From NCBI GenBank assembly GCA_965247665.1, contig CBDFHH010000003.1:434001-498000 (forward strand): 64,000 bases of DNA. Reading direction: 5' to 3'. A program made the position numbers and the translations under genes. Below the pieces are notes generated by a model. The model searched no databases. It was not told the origin of the DNA and saw nothing but the letters and a program-made list of their open reading frames with translations. How positions within the stretch are numbered: the first letter of the stretch is position 1; every line of letters starts with the position of its first letter. The DNA is from CAUZWH01 sp965247665 (lineage in GTDB: Bacteria; Pseudomonadota; Alphaproteobacteria; SHVV01). Shown here in pieces: positions 17,117-25,318 of the stretch.

Positions 17117-18430
17117 ATGGTGATAGCAGCGAAAGAAAACGGTCACGTCACAATTACCGACGCACAGTCGGGTCAATCGTGCGACTTCCCGATATACGAT
17201 GGTGCCATAGGCCCGAGCGTTATCGACATACGCAAGCTGTACGGCCAAATGGGCTACTTCACCTACGACCCGGGCTATACGTCGACCGGGAGCTGCGAAT
17301 CCCAAATCACCTATATCGACGGCGATGAGGGCATACTTCTCTACCGCGGTTACCGGATCGAGGAGCTAACGGAGGAGAGCGACTTCACCGAGGTTTCCTA
17401 TCTCCTGCTGTTTGGCGAGCTTCCGACCCCGAACGAGAAAGAAGAGTTCCGGAAGCGGATTACCAACCACACGATGCTACACGAGCAGATTCGGCGTTTT
17501 TTTGACGGATTCCGTCGAGACGCGCATCCCATGGCGATCATGTGCGGTGTTATCGGCGCCCTATCGGCGTTCTACCACGACAGCCTTGACATCAATGATC
17601 CCGATCAACGCATGATCGCTTCGATTCGCTTGATGTCGAAGACTCCGACGATCGCAGCGTGGGCCTACAAATACTCGCTCGGCCAGCCCTTCATTTACCC
17701 GCGCAACGACATCAAATACTCCGAGAACTTCCTCCACATGTTGTTTGCGAATCCGTGCGAGAACTACGTCATCAACCCCGTGCTGGCGCGGGCGATGTCG
17801 AGAATCCTGATATTGCACGCCGATCACGAACAAAACGCATCAACTTCGACGGTGCGCCTGGCGGGTTCTTCGGGCGCCAATCCGTTTGCGTGCATTGCTG
17901 CCGGTATTGCCTCGCTTTGGGGCCCGGCGCATGGCGGTGCGAACGAAGCTGTTCTCAATATGCTCACCGAGGTAGGCAACAAACGCCGCATTCCCGAATA
18001 TCTCGATAAAGCAAAAGACAAAGACGATCCGTTCCGGCTCATGGGTTTCGGACACCGGGTCTATAAGAACTATGATCCACGCGCCAACGTCCTTCGTGAA
18101 ACGTGCCACGAAGTGCTCGACGATCTCGGTGTCAAGGACGAGCCGCTGCTGGAACTGGCGATGGAGCTCGAGCGGATCGCGCTGGAGGACGACTATTTCG
18201 TAGAGCGTAAGCTGTTCCCCAACGTAGATTTTTATTCCGGCATCATCCTTAAGGCGATGGGTATCCCAATCAGTATGTTTACCGTGCTCTTCGCCGTCGC
18301 GCGGACGGTGGGATGGGTTGCTCAGTGGAACGAAATGATGGAAGATCCGTTACAGAAGATCGGCCGTCCGCGGCAGATCTACACCGGACCGACGGAGCGT
18401 CCTTACGTACCGCTGGAGCAGCGTGGATAG
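17117..18430 (+). CDS. gltA: Citrate synthase
   Basis: Condenses oxaloacetate and acetyl-CoA at the entry to the TCA cycle. The 437 aa are typical of the hexameric Gram-negative type. It has the N-terminal small beta domain, the catalytic region HADHEQNASTSTVR and WGPAHGGANEAVL, MGFGHRVYKNYDPRA, and the catalytic Asp in FPNVDFYSG. It sits behind its own promoter and is followed by a small membrane ORF starting within its last codons. In related genomes lpxB often lies just beyond gltA; it is not here. Confidence 0.98.
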   Translation: MVIAAKENGHVTITDAQSGQSCDFPIYDGAIGPSVIDIRKLYGQMGYFTYDPGYTSTGSCESQITYIDGDEGILLYRGYRIEELTEESDFTEVSYLLLFGELPTPNEKEEFRKRITNHTMLHEQIRRFFDGFRRDAHPMAIMCGVIGALSAFYHDSLDINDPDQRMIASIRLMSKTPTIAAWAYKYSLGQPFIYPRNDIKYSENFLHMLFANPCENYVINPVLARAMSRILILHADHEQNASTSTVRLAGSSGANPFACIAAGIASLWGPAHGGANEAVLNMLTEVGNKRRIPEYLDKAKDKDDPFRLMGFGHRVYKNYDPRANVLRETCHEVLDDLGVKDEPLLELAMELERIALEDDYFVERKLFPNVDFYSGIILKAMGIPISMFTVLFAVARTVGWVAQWNEMMEDPLQKIGRPRQIYTGPTERPYVPLEQRG

Positions 18431-18623
18431 ACCGGCTGAATTACGCGCCTATCGGCAACCCGAACGGCGATCGGTCTCGCAACCCGCTTTCTCGACTCGA
18501 ATCGCCAATCGCCCCGCCAACGACAACACCATACCGCTCGACCGACGGGCGGCCATGCTCGCACTATGGCTGCTGTGCGCCGCGCTTATCGCAGTCACCG
18601 TCTGGCAGTTGGTAGAGCCCTAG
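18423..18623 (+). CDS. Small hypothetical membrane protein
   Basis: A 66-aa frame starting at a GTG that overlaps the gltA stop by eight bases, suggesting coupled translation. The N-terminal half is polar and basic (MDRPAELRAYRQ, then RIANRPANDNTIPLDRR). The C-terminal half is a single membrane helix (LALWLLCAALIAVTVWQLV). The P-A-N-D-N stretch recurs in small alphaproteobacterial proteins, but I recognise no family. Its TAG stop lies exactly at the junction with an IS630-type element. Confidence 0.45.
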   Translation: MDRPAELRAYRQPERRSVSQPAFSTRIANRPANDNTIPLDRRAAMLALWLLCAALIAVTVWQLVEP

Positions 18624-18902
18624 AGCATTTTCTGATCACTTACGGTCATATCCTGCGGCGGCGAAGTAGTTTTGGCACTCGGCCGAGGTGAAGATGTCTG
18701 TGGCTTGGGCGATGGCCTCCCAGAGTTCTGTGACGGTGCGGACGGCCCGACGCTTGAGGTAGGCCTTGAACTTGGAGAAGGCCATCTCGATCGGGTTGAA
18801 GTCGGGATGCAGGCTGGCCTCCTTCACCAGCACGCATCTTTGAATCACAGACACAACCAATTGAAAATACAGAAGATTCTGTCAGATCGAAAAACGCTCT
18901 AG
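18620..18902 (-). mobile_element. IS630-family remnant, internally deleted, both inverted repeats present
   Basis: A 283-bp element bounded by imperfect 18-bp inverted repeats: CTAGAGCATTTTCTGATC at 18620-18637, and at 18885-18902 its inverse CTAGAGCGTTTTTCGATC (15 of 18 match). TA dinucleotides at 18621-18622 and 18900-18901 fit the TA target duplication of IS630/Tc1-type elements. Inside is only the C-terminal end of a transposase on the minus strand, followed by an AT-rich tail. It fills the gap between the convergent gltA-side ORF and gloA. It has no functional transposase but could be mobilised in trans if full copies exist elsewhere. Confidence 0.72.
18636..18860 (-). pseudogene. IS630-family transposase, C-terminal fragment
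   Basis: Residues from HPDFNPIEMAFSKFK to AECQNYFAAAGYD match the end of DDE-type IS630 transposases: the last catalytic Glu region in the N-P-I-E motif and the C-terminal helix with T-SAEC-NYF. Everything upstream, including the helix-turn-helix and the first two catalytic Asp residues, is missing. The first 12 or so codons (MVVSVIQRC...) run into unrelated AT-rich sequence and are probably not transposase. Confidence 0.7.
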
Positions 18903-18911
18903 CCTCGATCT

Positions 18912-19307
18912 TTAGCTGCGTTCGATCAATTCGATCCGGTAACCATCCGGATCCTCGATGAACGCAATCGGCGTGCTGCCATGCTTCATCGGCCCGGCCG
19001 GTCTCGGCACCGATATTCCGGCTGCGCCGAGTCGATCGCAGGTGGCGTAGATATCCGCAACGTCGATTGCGACATGTCCGAACCCGGTACCGAGCTCATA
19101 GGGCTCGTCCTGGTCCCAGTTGTGAGTAAGCTCGATGACTGCGGTGTCTGATTCTTCGCCGTAACCAACGAATGCGAGCGTAAATCTTCCTCCCGGAAAA
19201 TCGGTCTTGCGCAGCAGCGTCATCCCGAGATGAGTGGTATAGAACTCGATTGACTTATCCAGGTCCCGCACCCGCAACATCGTATGCAGCAGCCGATTCA
19301 CCGTCAT
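18912..19307 (-). CDS. gloA: Lactoylglutathione lyase (glyoxalase I)
   Basis: Isomerises the methylglyoxal-glutathione hemithioacetal to S-lactoylglutathione. The 131-aa VOC-fold protein has the four metal ligands His8 (LLHTML), Glu59 (VIELTHNW), His78 (GFGHVAID) and Glu126 (YRIELIE), the pattern of the Ni-type bacterial enzyme. I start it at 19307 (MTVNRLLHTMLRVRD); the open frame runs further upstream into lpxI, but those codons are not family sequence. Its ATG lies two bases before the lpxI stop codon on the plus-strand axis. It occupies the position where lpxB often follows lpxI. Confidence 0.93.
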   Translation of the reverse strand: MTVNRLLHTMLRVRDLDKSIEFYTTHLGMTLLRKTDFPGGRFTLAFVGYGEESDTAVIELTHNWDQDEPYELGTGFGHVAIDVADIYATCDRLGAAGISVPRPAGPMKHGSTPIAFIEDPDGYRIELIERS

Positions 19308-19308
19308 A

Positions 19309-20187
19309 TCACCCGTCCCCATTGTTGCGAATTCCAAATGCTTGACGGTCCGGCGCAATCGCAACCACGAACAATCCGAGTTCATCGGCACTGTCGACGA
19401 GCGCTTCGCGGTCCATAACGAGCGTACCGCCGGATTCGATGGCGATCCCAGCGAAACCTGCGCTTGCGGCGCGGACGACCGTCGCTGCGCCAACTGCGGG
19501 CAGGTCGACGCGCCGTTCTTGTCCCGGTTTTTGCAACTTCACGAGGACGGGTTGCGCCTCGTCATCGACCTTCAACTCTCCACAGCGATCGATCAGCGCG
19601 TCGGTGCCCTCGGCGGCTTCGATCCCCAGAACCCGTCCCCCCTGCACCACCACCGCTTGGCCGATGTCCAATGCCCCAAGCGCCGCTATGACCTCTACAC
19701 CGAGCGCGATGTCTTCGGCCGCCCGTTGGTTTGGCGTGTGCCGTCCAAATGGCCCTTCCGTCGCAAGCAGCTCGCGCAGCACGTCATCAGCGCCCACGAC
19801 ACGGAACCCTTCGCTTTCAAGCTCACTGACGACTAGGGACAACAGCGCATCGTCGCGCCCCCAGACCCGCGCCAGCTTGCCAAACATCGCGCGCCCGCGC
19901 TTGTCGAACCTCAACGCTGACAATTTCGGGCGCCGTATCGGCCCGGCGAGCACGACCTCCTCGCACGCGGCTTCGTGCAGCGCCGAAAAGGTATCGCCAA
20001 CGCGACCGATATCGACCCACGCGTCGGGGACGACGCTCGCCACTTCTCCGACACCCCTGTAGGCGAGCACGAAGCTGTCGCGGCCGCCGGCGCGGCAGGC
20101 GTCGACCAATCGCCCGGGGAGGTCGCCGCCGCCGGCGATAATACCGAGCTTAGCCGTTGGGGCTGTTTTTTGGTTGGCAGATTGCAC
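19309..20187 (-). CDS. lpxI: UDP-2,3-diacylglucosamine pyrophosphatase LpxI
   Basis: Hydrolyses UDP-2,3-diacylglucosamine to lipid X in lipid A synthesis; this family replaces LpxH in alphaproteobacteria. The 292-aa protein has LGIIAGGGDLPGRL at the N-terminus, EEVVLAGPIRRPKLSAL, WGRDDALLS, VVVQGGRVLGIEAAEGTDALI and the C-terminal KPGQ--RVDLPAVG block with IAIESGGTLVMD. The start is a GTG at 20187 inside the 3' end of lpxA (38-bp overlap); no later start codon precedes the conserved N-terminus. Confidence 0.93.
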   Translation of the reverse strand: MQSANQKTAPTAKLGIIAGGGDLPGRLVDACRAGGRDSFVLAYRGVGEVASVVPDAWVDIGRVGDTFSALHEAACEEVVLAGPIRRPKLSALRFDKRGRAMFGKLARVWGRDDALLSLVVSELESEGFRVVGADDVLRELLATEGPFGRHTPNQRAAEDIALGVEVIAALGALDIGQAVVVQGGRVLGIEAAEGTDALIDRCGELKVDDEAQPVLVKLQKPGQERRVDLPAVGAATVVRAASAGFAGIAIESGGTLVMDREALVDSADELGLFVVAIAPDRQAFGIRNNGDG

Positions 20188-20953
20188 GCGCTGAATCCGC
20201 GTTGATGAAATTGACGATTTCCATCACGACATCGCTGTCCTTGAAGAGCTCGGAGACGTCCGCGAGGCGCTCCTGCATCGTCCCTTCGACGGCGAACAAT
20301 AGGCGGTAGGCATTACGCAGCTGATGAATCTCATCACGGCTGAATCCGCGCCGCCTTAGGCCAATGATATTGAGACCCGAGAGATAGGCTCGGTTTCCCA
20401 TCACCGAGCCATAGGGAATAACGTCGTTCTCCACCCCGGTCATTCCACCGACCATGGCGTGCGCGCCGATTCGGACGAACTGATGGATTGCCGACATGCC
20501 GCCCACGATCACATGGTCGTCAATGACGACATGACCACCCAGCGTGGCGTTGTTGACCAGAATGACGTGATCGCCGATTTGACAATCGTGGGCGACATGA
20601 CTGCCCACCATTATCATGCAGTTCGCTCCAACTCGCGTCTCCATCTCACCGGCAGCGGTCCCCGGATTGAGGGTGGCGTGCTCGCGGATCACGGTCCCCT
20701 CGCCAATAATCAACTCCGAGGGCTCGCCCGCATATTTAAGATCCTGCGGCCGGTGGCCCACGGAGGCAAACGGATAAACGTGCGTGTTGGGTCCAAGTTT
20801 GGTCCGTCCGCTGACGACGACGTGGGCTTCCAACACTGCACCGTCCCCGATCTCGACCTCCGGCCCGACGCTGCAATAGGGACCAATCGAGACCCCTTCG
20901 CCTATCTGGGCGCCGTCTTCGACGATCGTCGTGCCATGGATAAACGAGGTCAT
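20150..20953 (-). CDS. lpxA: UDP-N-acetylglucosamine acyltransferase
   Basis: First step of lipid A synthesis: adds the 3-hydroxyacyl chain from ACP to UDP-GlcNAc. The 267-aa protein is a left-handed beta helix of hexapeptide repeats (IHGTTIVEDGAQIGEG, VSIGPYCSVGPEVEIGDG). It includes the GSHVAHDCQIGDHVI segment with the catalytic His, and ends in the helical domain RRRGFSRDEIHQLRNAYRLLF. It starts three bases after the fabZ stop and overlaps lpxI. Confidence 0.97.
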   Translation of the reverse strand: MTSFIHGTTIVEDGAQIGEGVSIGPYCSVGPEVEIGDGAVLEAHVVVSGRTKLGPNTHVYPFASVGHRPQDLKYAGEPSELIIGEGTVIREHATLNPGTAAGEMETRVGANCMIMVGSHVAHDCQIGDHVILVNNATLGGHVVIDDHVIVGGMSAIHQFVRIGAHAMVGGMTGVENDVIPYGSVMGNRAYLSGLNIIGLRRRGFSRDEIHQLRNAYRLLFAVEGTMQERLADVSELFKDSDVVMEIVNFINADSARAICQPKNSPNG

Positions 20954-20956
20954 CCG

Positions 20957-21424
20957 TCACCGATCTGGGATCATTGCCGTGTATCTGGCTTCGGCGGCAA
21001 GCCGTCCTTCGATCGTCACTTGGCTGGAAAACTTCCACACCGGGCCGCGGCTCCTGGTTTTCTGGACGTGGACGCGCATCTGATCTCCAGGCACGATCGG
21101 CCGGCGAAAGCGAGCGTCATCGATGGACATGAAGTAGACCAGTTTGCCTTCGGATTCCGGGCCCAGCGTGTGAACCACGAGCACCGCTGCGGTTTGCGCC
21201 ATCGATTCGATGATCATTACGCCGGGAACGACGGGACGCTGCGGGAAATGGCCCTGGAAATACTGTTCGTTGATCGTGACGTTCTTGATCCCGGTCGCCG
21301 ACTTATCCGGGATTAAGTCGACCACCCGGTCGATCAACAGCATGGGAAAGCGGTGGGGGATCATCCCCATGATCCGCATGATATCGACCGTATCCAACTC
21401 GGTCGTTATCGGGGCGTCATTCAT
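20957..21424 (-). CDS. fabZ: 3-hydroxyacyl-ACP dehydratase FabZ
   Basis: Dehydrates 3-hydroxyacyl-ACP in fatty-acid elongation and competes with lipid A enzymes for 3-hydroxymyristoyl-ACP. The 155-aa hotdog-fold protein has PHRFPMLLIDRV (catalytic His), YFQGHFPQRPVVPGVMIIESMAQ (catalytic Glu) and the C-terminal FRRPIVPGDQ. The ATG at 21424 overlaps the lpxD stop by eight bases (ATGAATGA). The longer open frame upstream is lpxD in another frame. Confidence 0.97.
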   Translation of the reverse strand: MNDAPITTELDTVDIMRIMGMIPHRFPMLLIDRVVDLIPDKSATGIKNVTINEQYFQGHFPQRPVVPGVMIIESMAQTAAVLVVHTLGPESEGKLVYFMSIDDARFRRPIVPGDQMRVHVQKTRSRGPVWKFSSQVTIEGRLAAEARYTAMIPDR

Positions 21425-22448
21425 CGCCCTTACCCCTGTACCGTGCAAGCCGTCCCAATATGTGCGTTTGGCGGTGCCACACCCGTATCGGCACCGCCGG
21501 CGTTCCCCCAACCACGGCTCCGGCAGCGACGTCTTTGGCGACGCCCGTTTGCGCAGCGAACTGGGCACCGTCGCCAACTCTCAGGTGGCCAGCGAAACCC
21601 ACTTGTCCGCCGGCAACCACGAAGTCGCCGAGCCACGTGCTGCCGGAAACACCCGATTGCGCTGCGATGATGCAGCCACGCCCTAGTCTGACGTTGTGCG
21701 CGATCTGCACCAGATTGTCGAGCCAACAGCCATCGCCGATCACGGTGTCGGGTCCGGAGCCGCGGTCTATCGTCGTGTTGGCGCCGATCTCGACGTCATT
21801 GCCGATCAAGACCCGACCCAATTGCGGAACCTTGACATGGCCGGAGGTGCCCGGCGCGAACCCGAAACCGTCCTGACCGATTCGCACGCCCGTGTATATG
21901 CAAACGCGATCGCCAATGAGGCAATGGCTCAACGTCGCGAGTGCGCCGATGGTAACGTCATCGCCGATTTCGACCCCGTGACCAATCACCGTATTAGGCC
22001 CTACCCTGCACCGCCGACCGATCCTCACATCTGCTCCGATCACGACGCCGTCGGCGATCGCGCTTTCCGCACCTATGTTTACCGACTGGTCGACGCGAGC
22101 GTTTGCCGCGGTACCAGGTGTACGATCCGCTTCGGGATAGAACGCGCGGGCCGCAAGCGCATAGGAACGGTAGGGCGTTTCCGACAAGACCAACGACATG
22201 GCTTCGGGAGCTCGCGCTGCGTGCCGTGGGTGAACGATGCAAGCGCCGGCGCCGCTTCTCGAGAACGCTTCGAGATAGCGCGGATTGTCGAGAAAGCTCA
22301 GGCAATTCTCACCCGCCTCTTCGAGCGGTCCGACATCGTGCATCATCTTCTCGGGGTCGGCACCCTGGCTGCAACACGCGCCACCGAGCGCCGCGAGGTC
22401 GGCTAATGAAATGGGACCATGGCGCGAGAAAAATCGCGGATCGGCCAT
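21417..22448 (-). CDS. lpxD: UDP-3-O-acylglucosamine N-acyltransferase
   Basis: Adds the second (amide-linked) 3-hydroxyacyl chain in lipid A synthesis. The 343-aa protein has the N-terminal uridine-binding domain (FFSRHGPISLADLAALGG), a left-handed beta helix of hexapeptide repeats, and the catalytic His segment NLVQIAHNVRLGRGC. Its start overlaps the skp stop by one base (TAATG), and its stop overlaps fabZ. Confidence 0.96.
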   Translation of the reverse strand: MADPRFFSRHGPISLADLAALGGACCSQGADPEKMMHDVGPLEEAGENCLSFLDNPRYLEAFSRSGAGACIVHPRHAARAPEAMSLVLSETPYRSYALAARAFYPEADRTPGTAANARVDQSVNIGAESAIADGVVIGADVRIGRRCRVGPNTVIGHGVEIGDDVTIGALATLSHCLIGDRVCIYTGVRIGQDGFGFAPGTSGHVKVPQLGRVLIGNDVEIGANTTIDRGSGPDTVIGDGCWLDNLVQIAHNVRLGRGCIIAAQSGVSGSTWLGDFVVAGGQVGFAGHLRVGDGAQFAAQTGVAKDVAAGAVVGGTPAVPIRVWHRQTHILGRLARYRGKGDE

Positions 22449-23017
22449 TACTCGGAGGGTGTACCCAGACTAACGGTCGGCAGGGCTTGATTGAGACGCT
22501 CGAGCACGGTTTGCGTAATGTCCAACGACCGCGCCGCAAACACGAGCTGAGTGCTAGCCAATACCAGGTTGAAACCACGTTCCCTGGAGAGGACGATGAT
22601 GATCGGCCGCAGCGCCCGCTCGATACCTTGCAGCCCCTGCGCGCGTATCTGGTCCAATTGGCGAAGCCGTTGCTGCACCTCGCGCTGCACCTCGGAGACA
22701 CGGCGCTGGAACTCGCGTCGCTTGGCGTCGAACGCGTGCGGCGCAAGTATGGATTGCTGGCGTTTCAGCTCCTGTTCCTGCTTTCGCAGTTCCTGTTCCC
22801 GCGCATTCACTTGGCCCTGATATTCGGCCCGTAGCTTATCGACCTGGGCGCGCACGCTAGATGCGGCGGTGGATTTCTGCAGGACGAACTGGACGTCGAC
22901 GACAGCGATGACCGCGGGATGGAGTTTCTGTGCGAACGCCTGAGGCGGGAACAGCAATCCCAGGCTTACCGCGAGCACCGCAAAACCAACAGAGGGACGG
23001 AAACCGAAAGCAGTCAT
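22448..23017 (-). CDS. skp: OmpH/Skp family periplasmic chaperone
   Basis: Holdase that escorts outer-membrane proteins to the Bam complex. The 189-aa protein has a signal peptide (about 1-29, cleavage near AFAQ), a short beta part with AVVDVQFVLQKS, two long charged coiled-coil arms (VDKLRAEYQGQVNAREQEL...), and the closing VFAARSLDITQTVLERLN typical of the family. It sits eight bases after bamA, in the classic bamA-skp-lpxD order. Confidence 0.92.
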   Translation of the reverse strand: MTAFGFRPSVGFAVLAVSLGLLFPPQAFAQKLHPAVIAVVDVQFVLQKSTAASSVRAQVDKLRAEYQGQVNAREQELRKQEQELKRQQSILAPHAFDAKRREFQRRVSEVQREVQQRLRQLDQIRAQGLQGIERALRPIIIVLSRERGFNLVLASTQLVFAARSLDITQTVLERLNQALPTVSLGTPSE

Positions 23018-23024
23018 TGGGTTC

Positions 23025-25310
23025 CTAGAAACGAGTGCCGAAATTGAAACGAAACGTTTCCTCTTGATCGAAATCTTCTTTGAGGATTGGGAACGCTAAA
23101 TCTACGCTTATCGGACCGAAGGGCGAGCGCCATGAGAGGCCGAATCCCGACGCTAAGCGCACCGATCCCTTATCGACCAAGCCAGGGCCCGATTCGTCGA
23201 TCTGCGCCAAGCTGCCGGCCTCGGAAAATATCCTGCCCAGGATACCAAACTCGTTGGGTAATCCCAGCGGAAAGCGCAGTTCCGCCGTTCCTACGTAGAA
23301 CAGATTTCCGCCGAGCGCGTCGCCGGATATGCGATCGCGCGGCCCGATACCGGCGGCCTCGAAACCGCGGAAGTTGGCGCCGCCGACGAAGAAACGCTCG
23401 CCGATGTCGACATCCTGCCCCAGTCCGAAGATGTAGCCCTGCGTTATTGCCAGATTGGCAATCCACTGTTCCGAAAGAGGGAAGTAGTGGGAGTAGTCGA
23501 CGGTAGATTTGAGGAATCGCACGCTACCCAGCAGCCCGGCAAGGTCTTGCCCAAGCTTGACCACGTAGCCCCGGGTTGGGTCAATTCGGTCATCGCGGAG
23601 ATCGTAGGTTAGAGTGTAGCCCATCGAAGAGATCGTCCGCTCCCGGGCCTGATCGCGGACGAAGCGAGAAGCATCGGCCCCTACATTCTCGATCGACACC
23701 TGACGCAGCGTGTAGCGGAGGGATTGACGTAAGTTCTCGGCGATGGGAAAACCGGCGCGTAATCCAAACCCGAGACTATCTTGGTCGTAGGAGCTTTCGT
23801 CCTGCAGATCGCGCTGAACCTTGAAGACATCGATCCCGGCGGCAAGGTCACGATCGAGGAAATAGGGTTCGGTGAAGGAGAGATCTACTTGCTGGCGCTT
23901 GGTCGACACGTTGAGTCCCAGACGTAAATCCTGACCGCGCCCCAAGAGATTGCGCTCACGAATCGAGACATCACCCACCACCGCTTCCGAGCTCGAGAAC
24001 CCAAAGCCAAGCGACAGCTCGCCCGTCGATCGCTCTTGGACGTTCACGAGGACCTTCGAGCGATCAAGCGTCGATCCCTGTTCCTCCTTCAGATCGACCT
24101 TGTCGAAGAAACCAAGACCGCGGATGTCACGGCGCGACCGACGCAACTTGGCCGTATTGTATGCATCACCCTCGTTGAGCTCGAACTCGCGGCGGATCAC
24201 CCGATCCAGTGTTCGGACGTTACCGCTGATCTCAATCCGCTCGACGTAGACACGCGGTCCTTCATCGATCACGTAGGTGACATCGATGGTGCGCTTCTCT
24301 CGATCACGCCTGATCTCGGGTTTGATGTCGATGAAAGCGTAGCCAAGCTTCCCGACCTCGAAGGTCAGGCTTTGTATCGTGTCTTCGACGAGGTCGGCAT
24401 TGTAGGTCTCGCCACTCAGAGTTTTGACGAACTGGAGTAACTGCTCGCGCCTGAGGTCGCCAAGTTCCGAGCGCAAATCGATCGCACCGAACTGGTAGGC
24501 GACTCCCTCTTCGACCGTAAAGGTAACGAAGAAACCGCTTCGATCCGGCGATAATTCGGCAACGCCCGAAACCACGCGGAAGTCGGCGTGTCCTTTCGAG
24601 AGATAATACCTCCGCAACAACTCGCGATCGAAACTGAGTCGATCGGGATCGTAAGTGTCGTTCCCGGAGAAGAAACGGTACCAACGATCCTCCTTGGTCG
24701 CGAGCACCGATCGCAGACGTCCGTCGGTAAATCGTTTGTTGCCGATGATATTGATCTTCTCGACCTTGGTCAGAGGGCCTTCCGCGATCTCGAACACGAC
24801 GTCGACGCGGTTTTGCGCCAACTGAATGATCTTCGGCTCGACCGTGGCGGTGAAACGCCCGCTGCGACGATAGACCTGCAGCAGGCGCTGAACGTCGGCA
24901 CGTACCCGCGTCCTGGTGTAAACCACCCTTGGCCGGAGCTGCACTTCGGCTTCGAGCGTCTCGTCCTCAATCCGACGGTTTCCTTCAAAGGCGAGCTGAT
25001 TGACGATCGGGTTTTCAACCACGCTTACGACCAGGGTGGTACCGGCACGGCGGATTGACACGTCGGCGAACAGTCCGGTTGCAAAAAGCGACTTAAGCGA
25101 GTTGTTGATGAGGACGGCATCGAACTGATCGCCGACATCGACGTGCAGATAGGTGCGAACCGTATCCGGTTCGATGCGTTGATTGCCCTCTACCGCAATC
25201 TCGGTGATTCGCTGCTGAGCGCGAACCTCGGAGATCGTGAGTGCGCCAACCAACAGGACGCAGGCGGCGGCGACACCGAGCGTTGGCCGAAAATAACGGG
25301 CGAAATGCAT
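23025..25310 (-). CDS. bamA: Outer-membrane protein assembly factor BamA
   Basis: Essential Omp85 protein that inserts beta-barrels into the outer membrane. The 761-aa protein has a signal peptide (about 1-33, ending EVRAQQ), five POTRA domains (ITEIAVEGNQRIEPDTVR begins the first), and a 16-strand barrel. The barrel carries the lid-loop VGGANFRGFEAAGIGPRD (RGF motif) and ends in a C-terminal Phe. The start at 25310 gives a proper signal peptide; the upstream in-frame ATG at 25379 lies inside rseP. Confidence 0.97.
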   Translation of the reverse strand: MHFARYFRPTLGVAAACVLLVGALTISEVRAQQRITEIAVEGNQRIEPDTVRTYLHVDVGDQFDAVLINNSLKSLFATGLFADVSIRRAGTTLVVSVVENPIVNQLAFEGNRRIEDETLEAEVQLRPRVVYTRTRVRADVQRLLQVYRRSGRFTATVEPKIIQLAQNRVDVVFEIAEGPLTKVEKINIIGNKRFTDGRLRSVLATKEDRWYRFFSGNDTYDPDRLSFDRELLRRYYLSKGHADFRVVSGVAELSPDRSGFFVTFTVEEGVAYQFGAIDLRSELGDLRREQLLQFVKTLSGETYNADLVEDTIQSLTFEVGKLGYAFIDIKPEIRRDREKRTIDVTYVIDEGPRVYVERIEISGNVRTLDRVIRREFELNEGDAYNTAKLRRSRRDIRGLGFFDKVDLKEEQGSTLDRSKVLVNVQERSTGELSLGFGFSSSEAVVGDVSIRERNLLGRGQDLRLGLNVSTKRQQVDLSFTEPYFLDRDLAAGIDVFKVQRDLQDESSYDQDSLGFGLRAGFPIAENLRQSLRYTLRQVSIENVGADASRFVRDQARERTISSMGYTLTYDLRDDRIDPTRGYVVKLGQDLAGLLGSVRFLKSTVDYSHYFPLSEQWIANLAITQGYIFGLGQDVDIGERFFVGGANFRGFEAAGIGPRDRISGDALGGNLFYVGTAELRFPLGLPNEFGILGRIFSEAGSLAQIDESGPGLVDKGSVRLASGFGLSWRSPFGPISVDLAFPILKEDFDQEETFRFNFGTRF

Positions 25311-25318
25311 GGGGAGCG

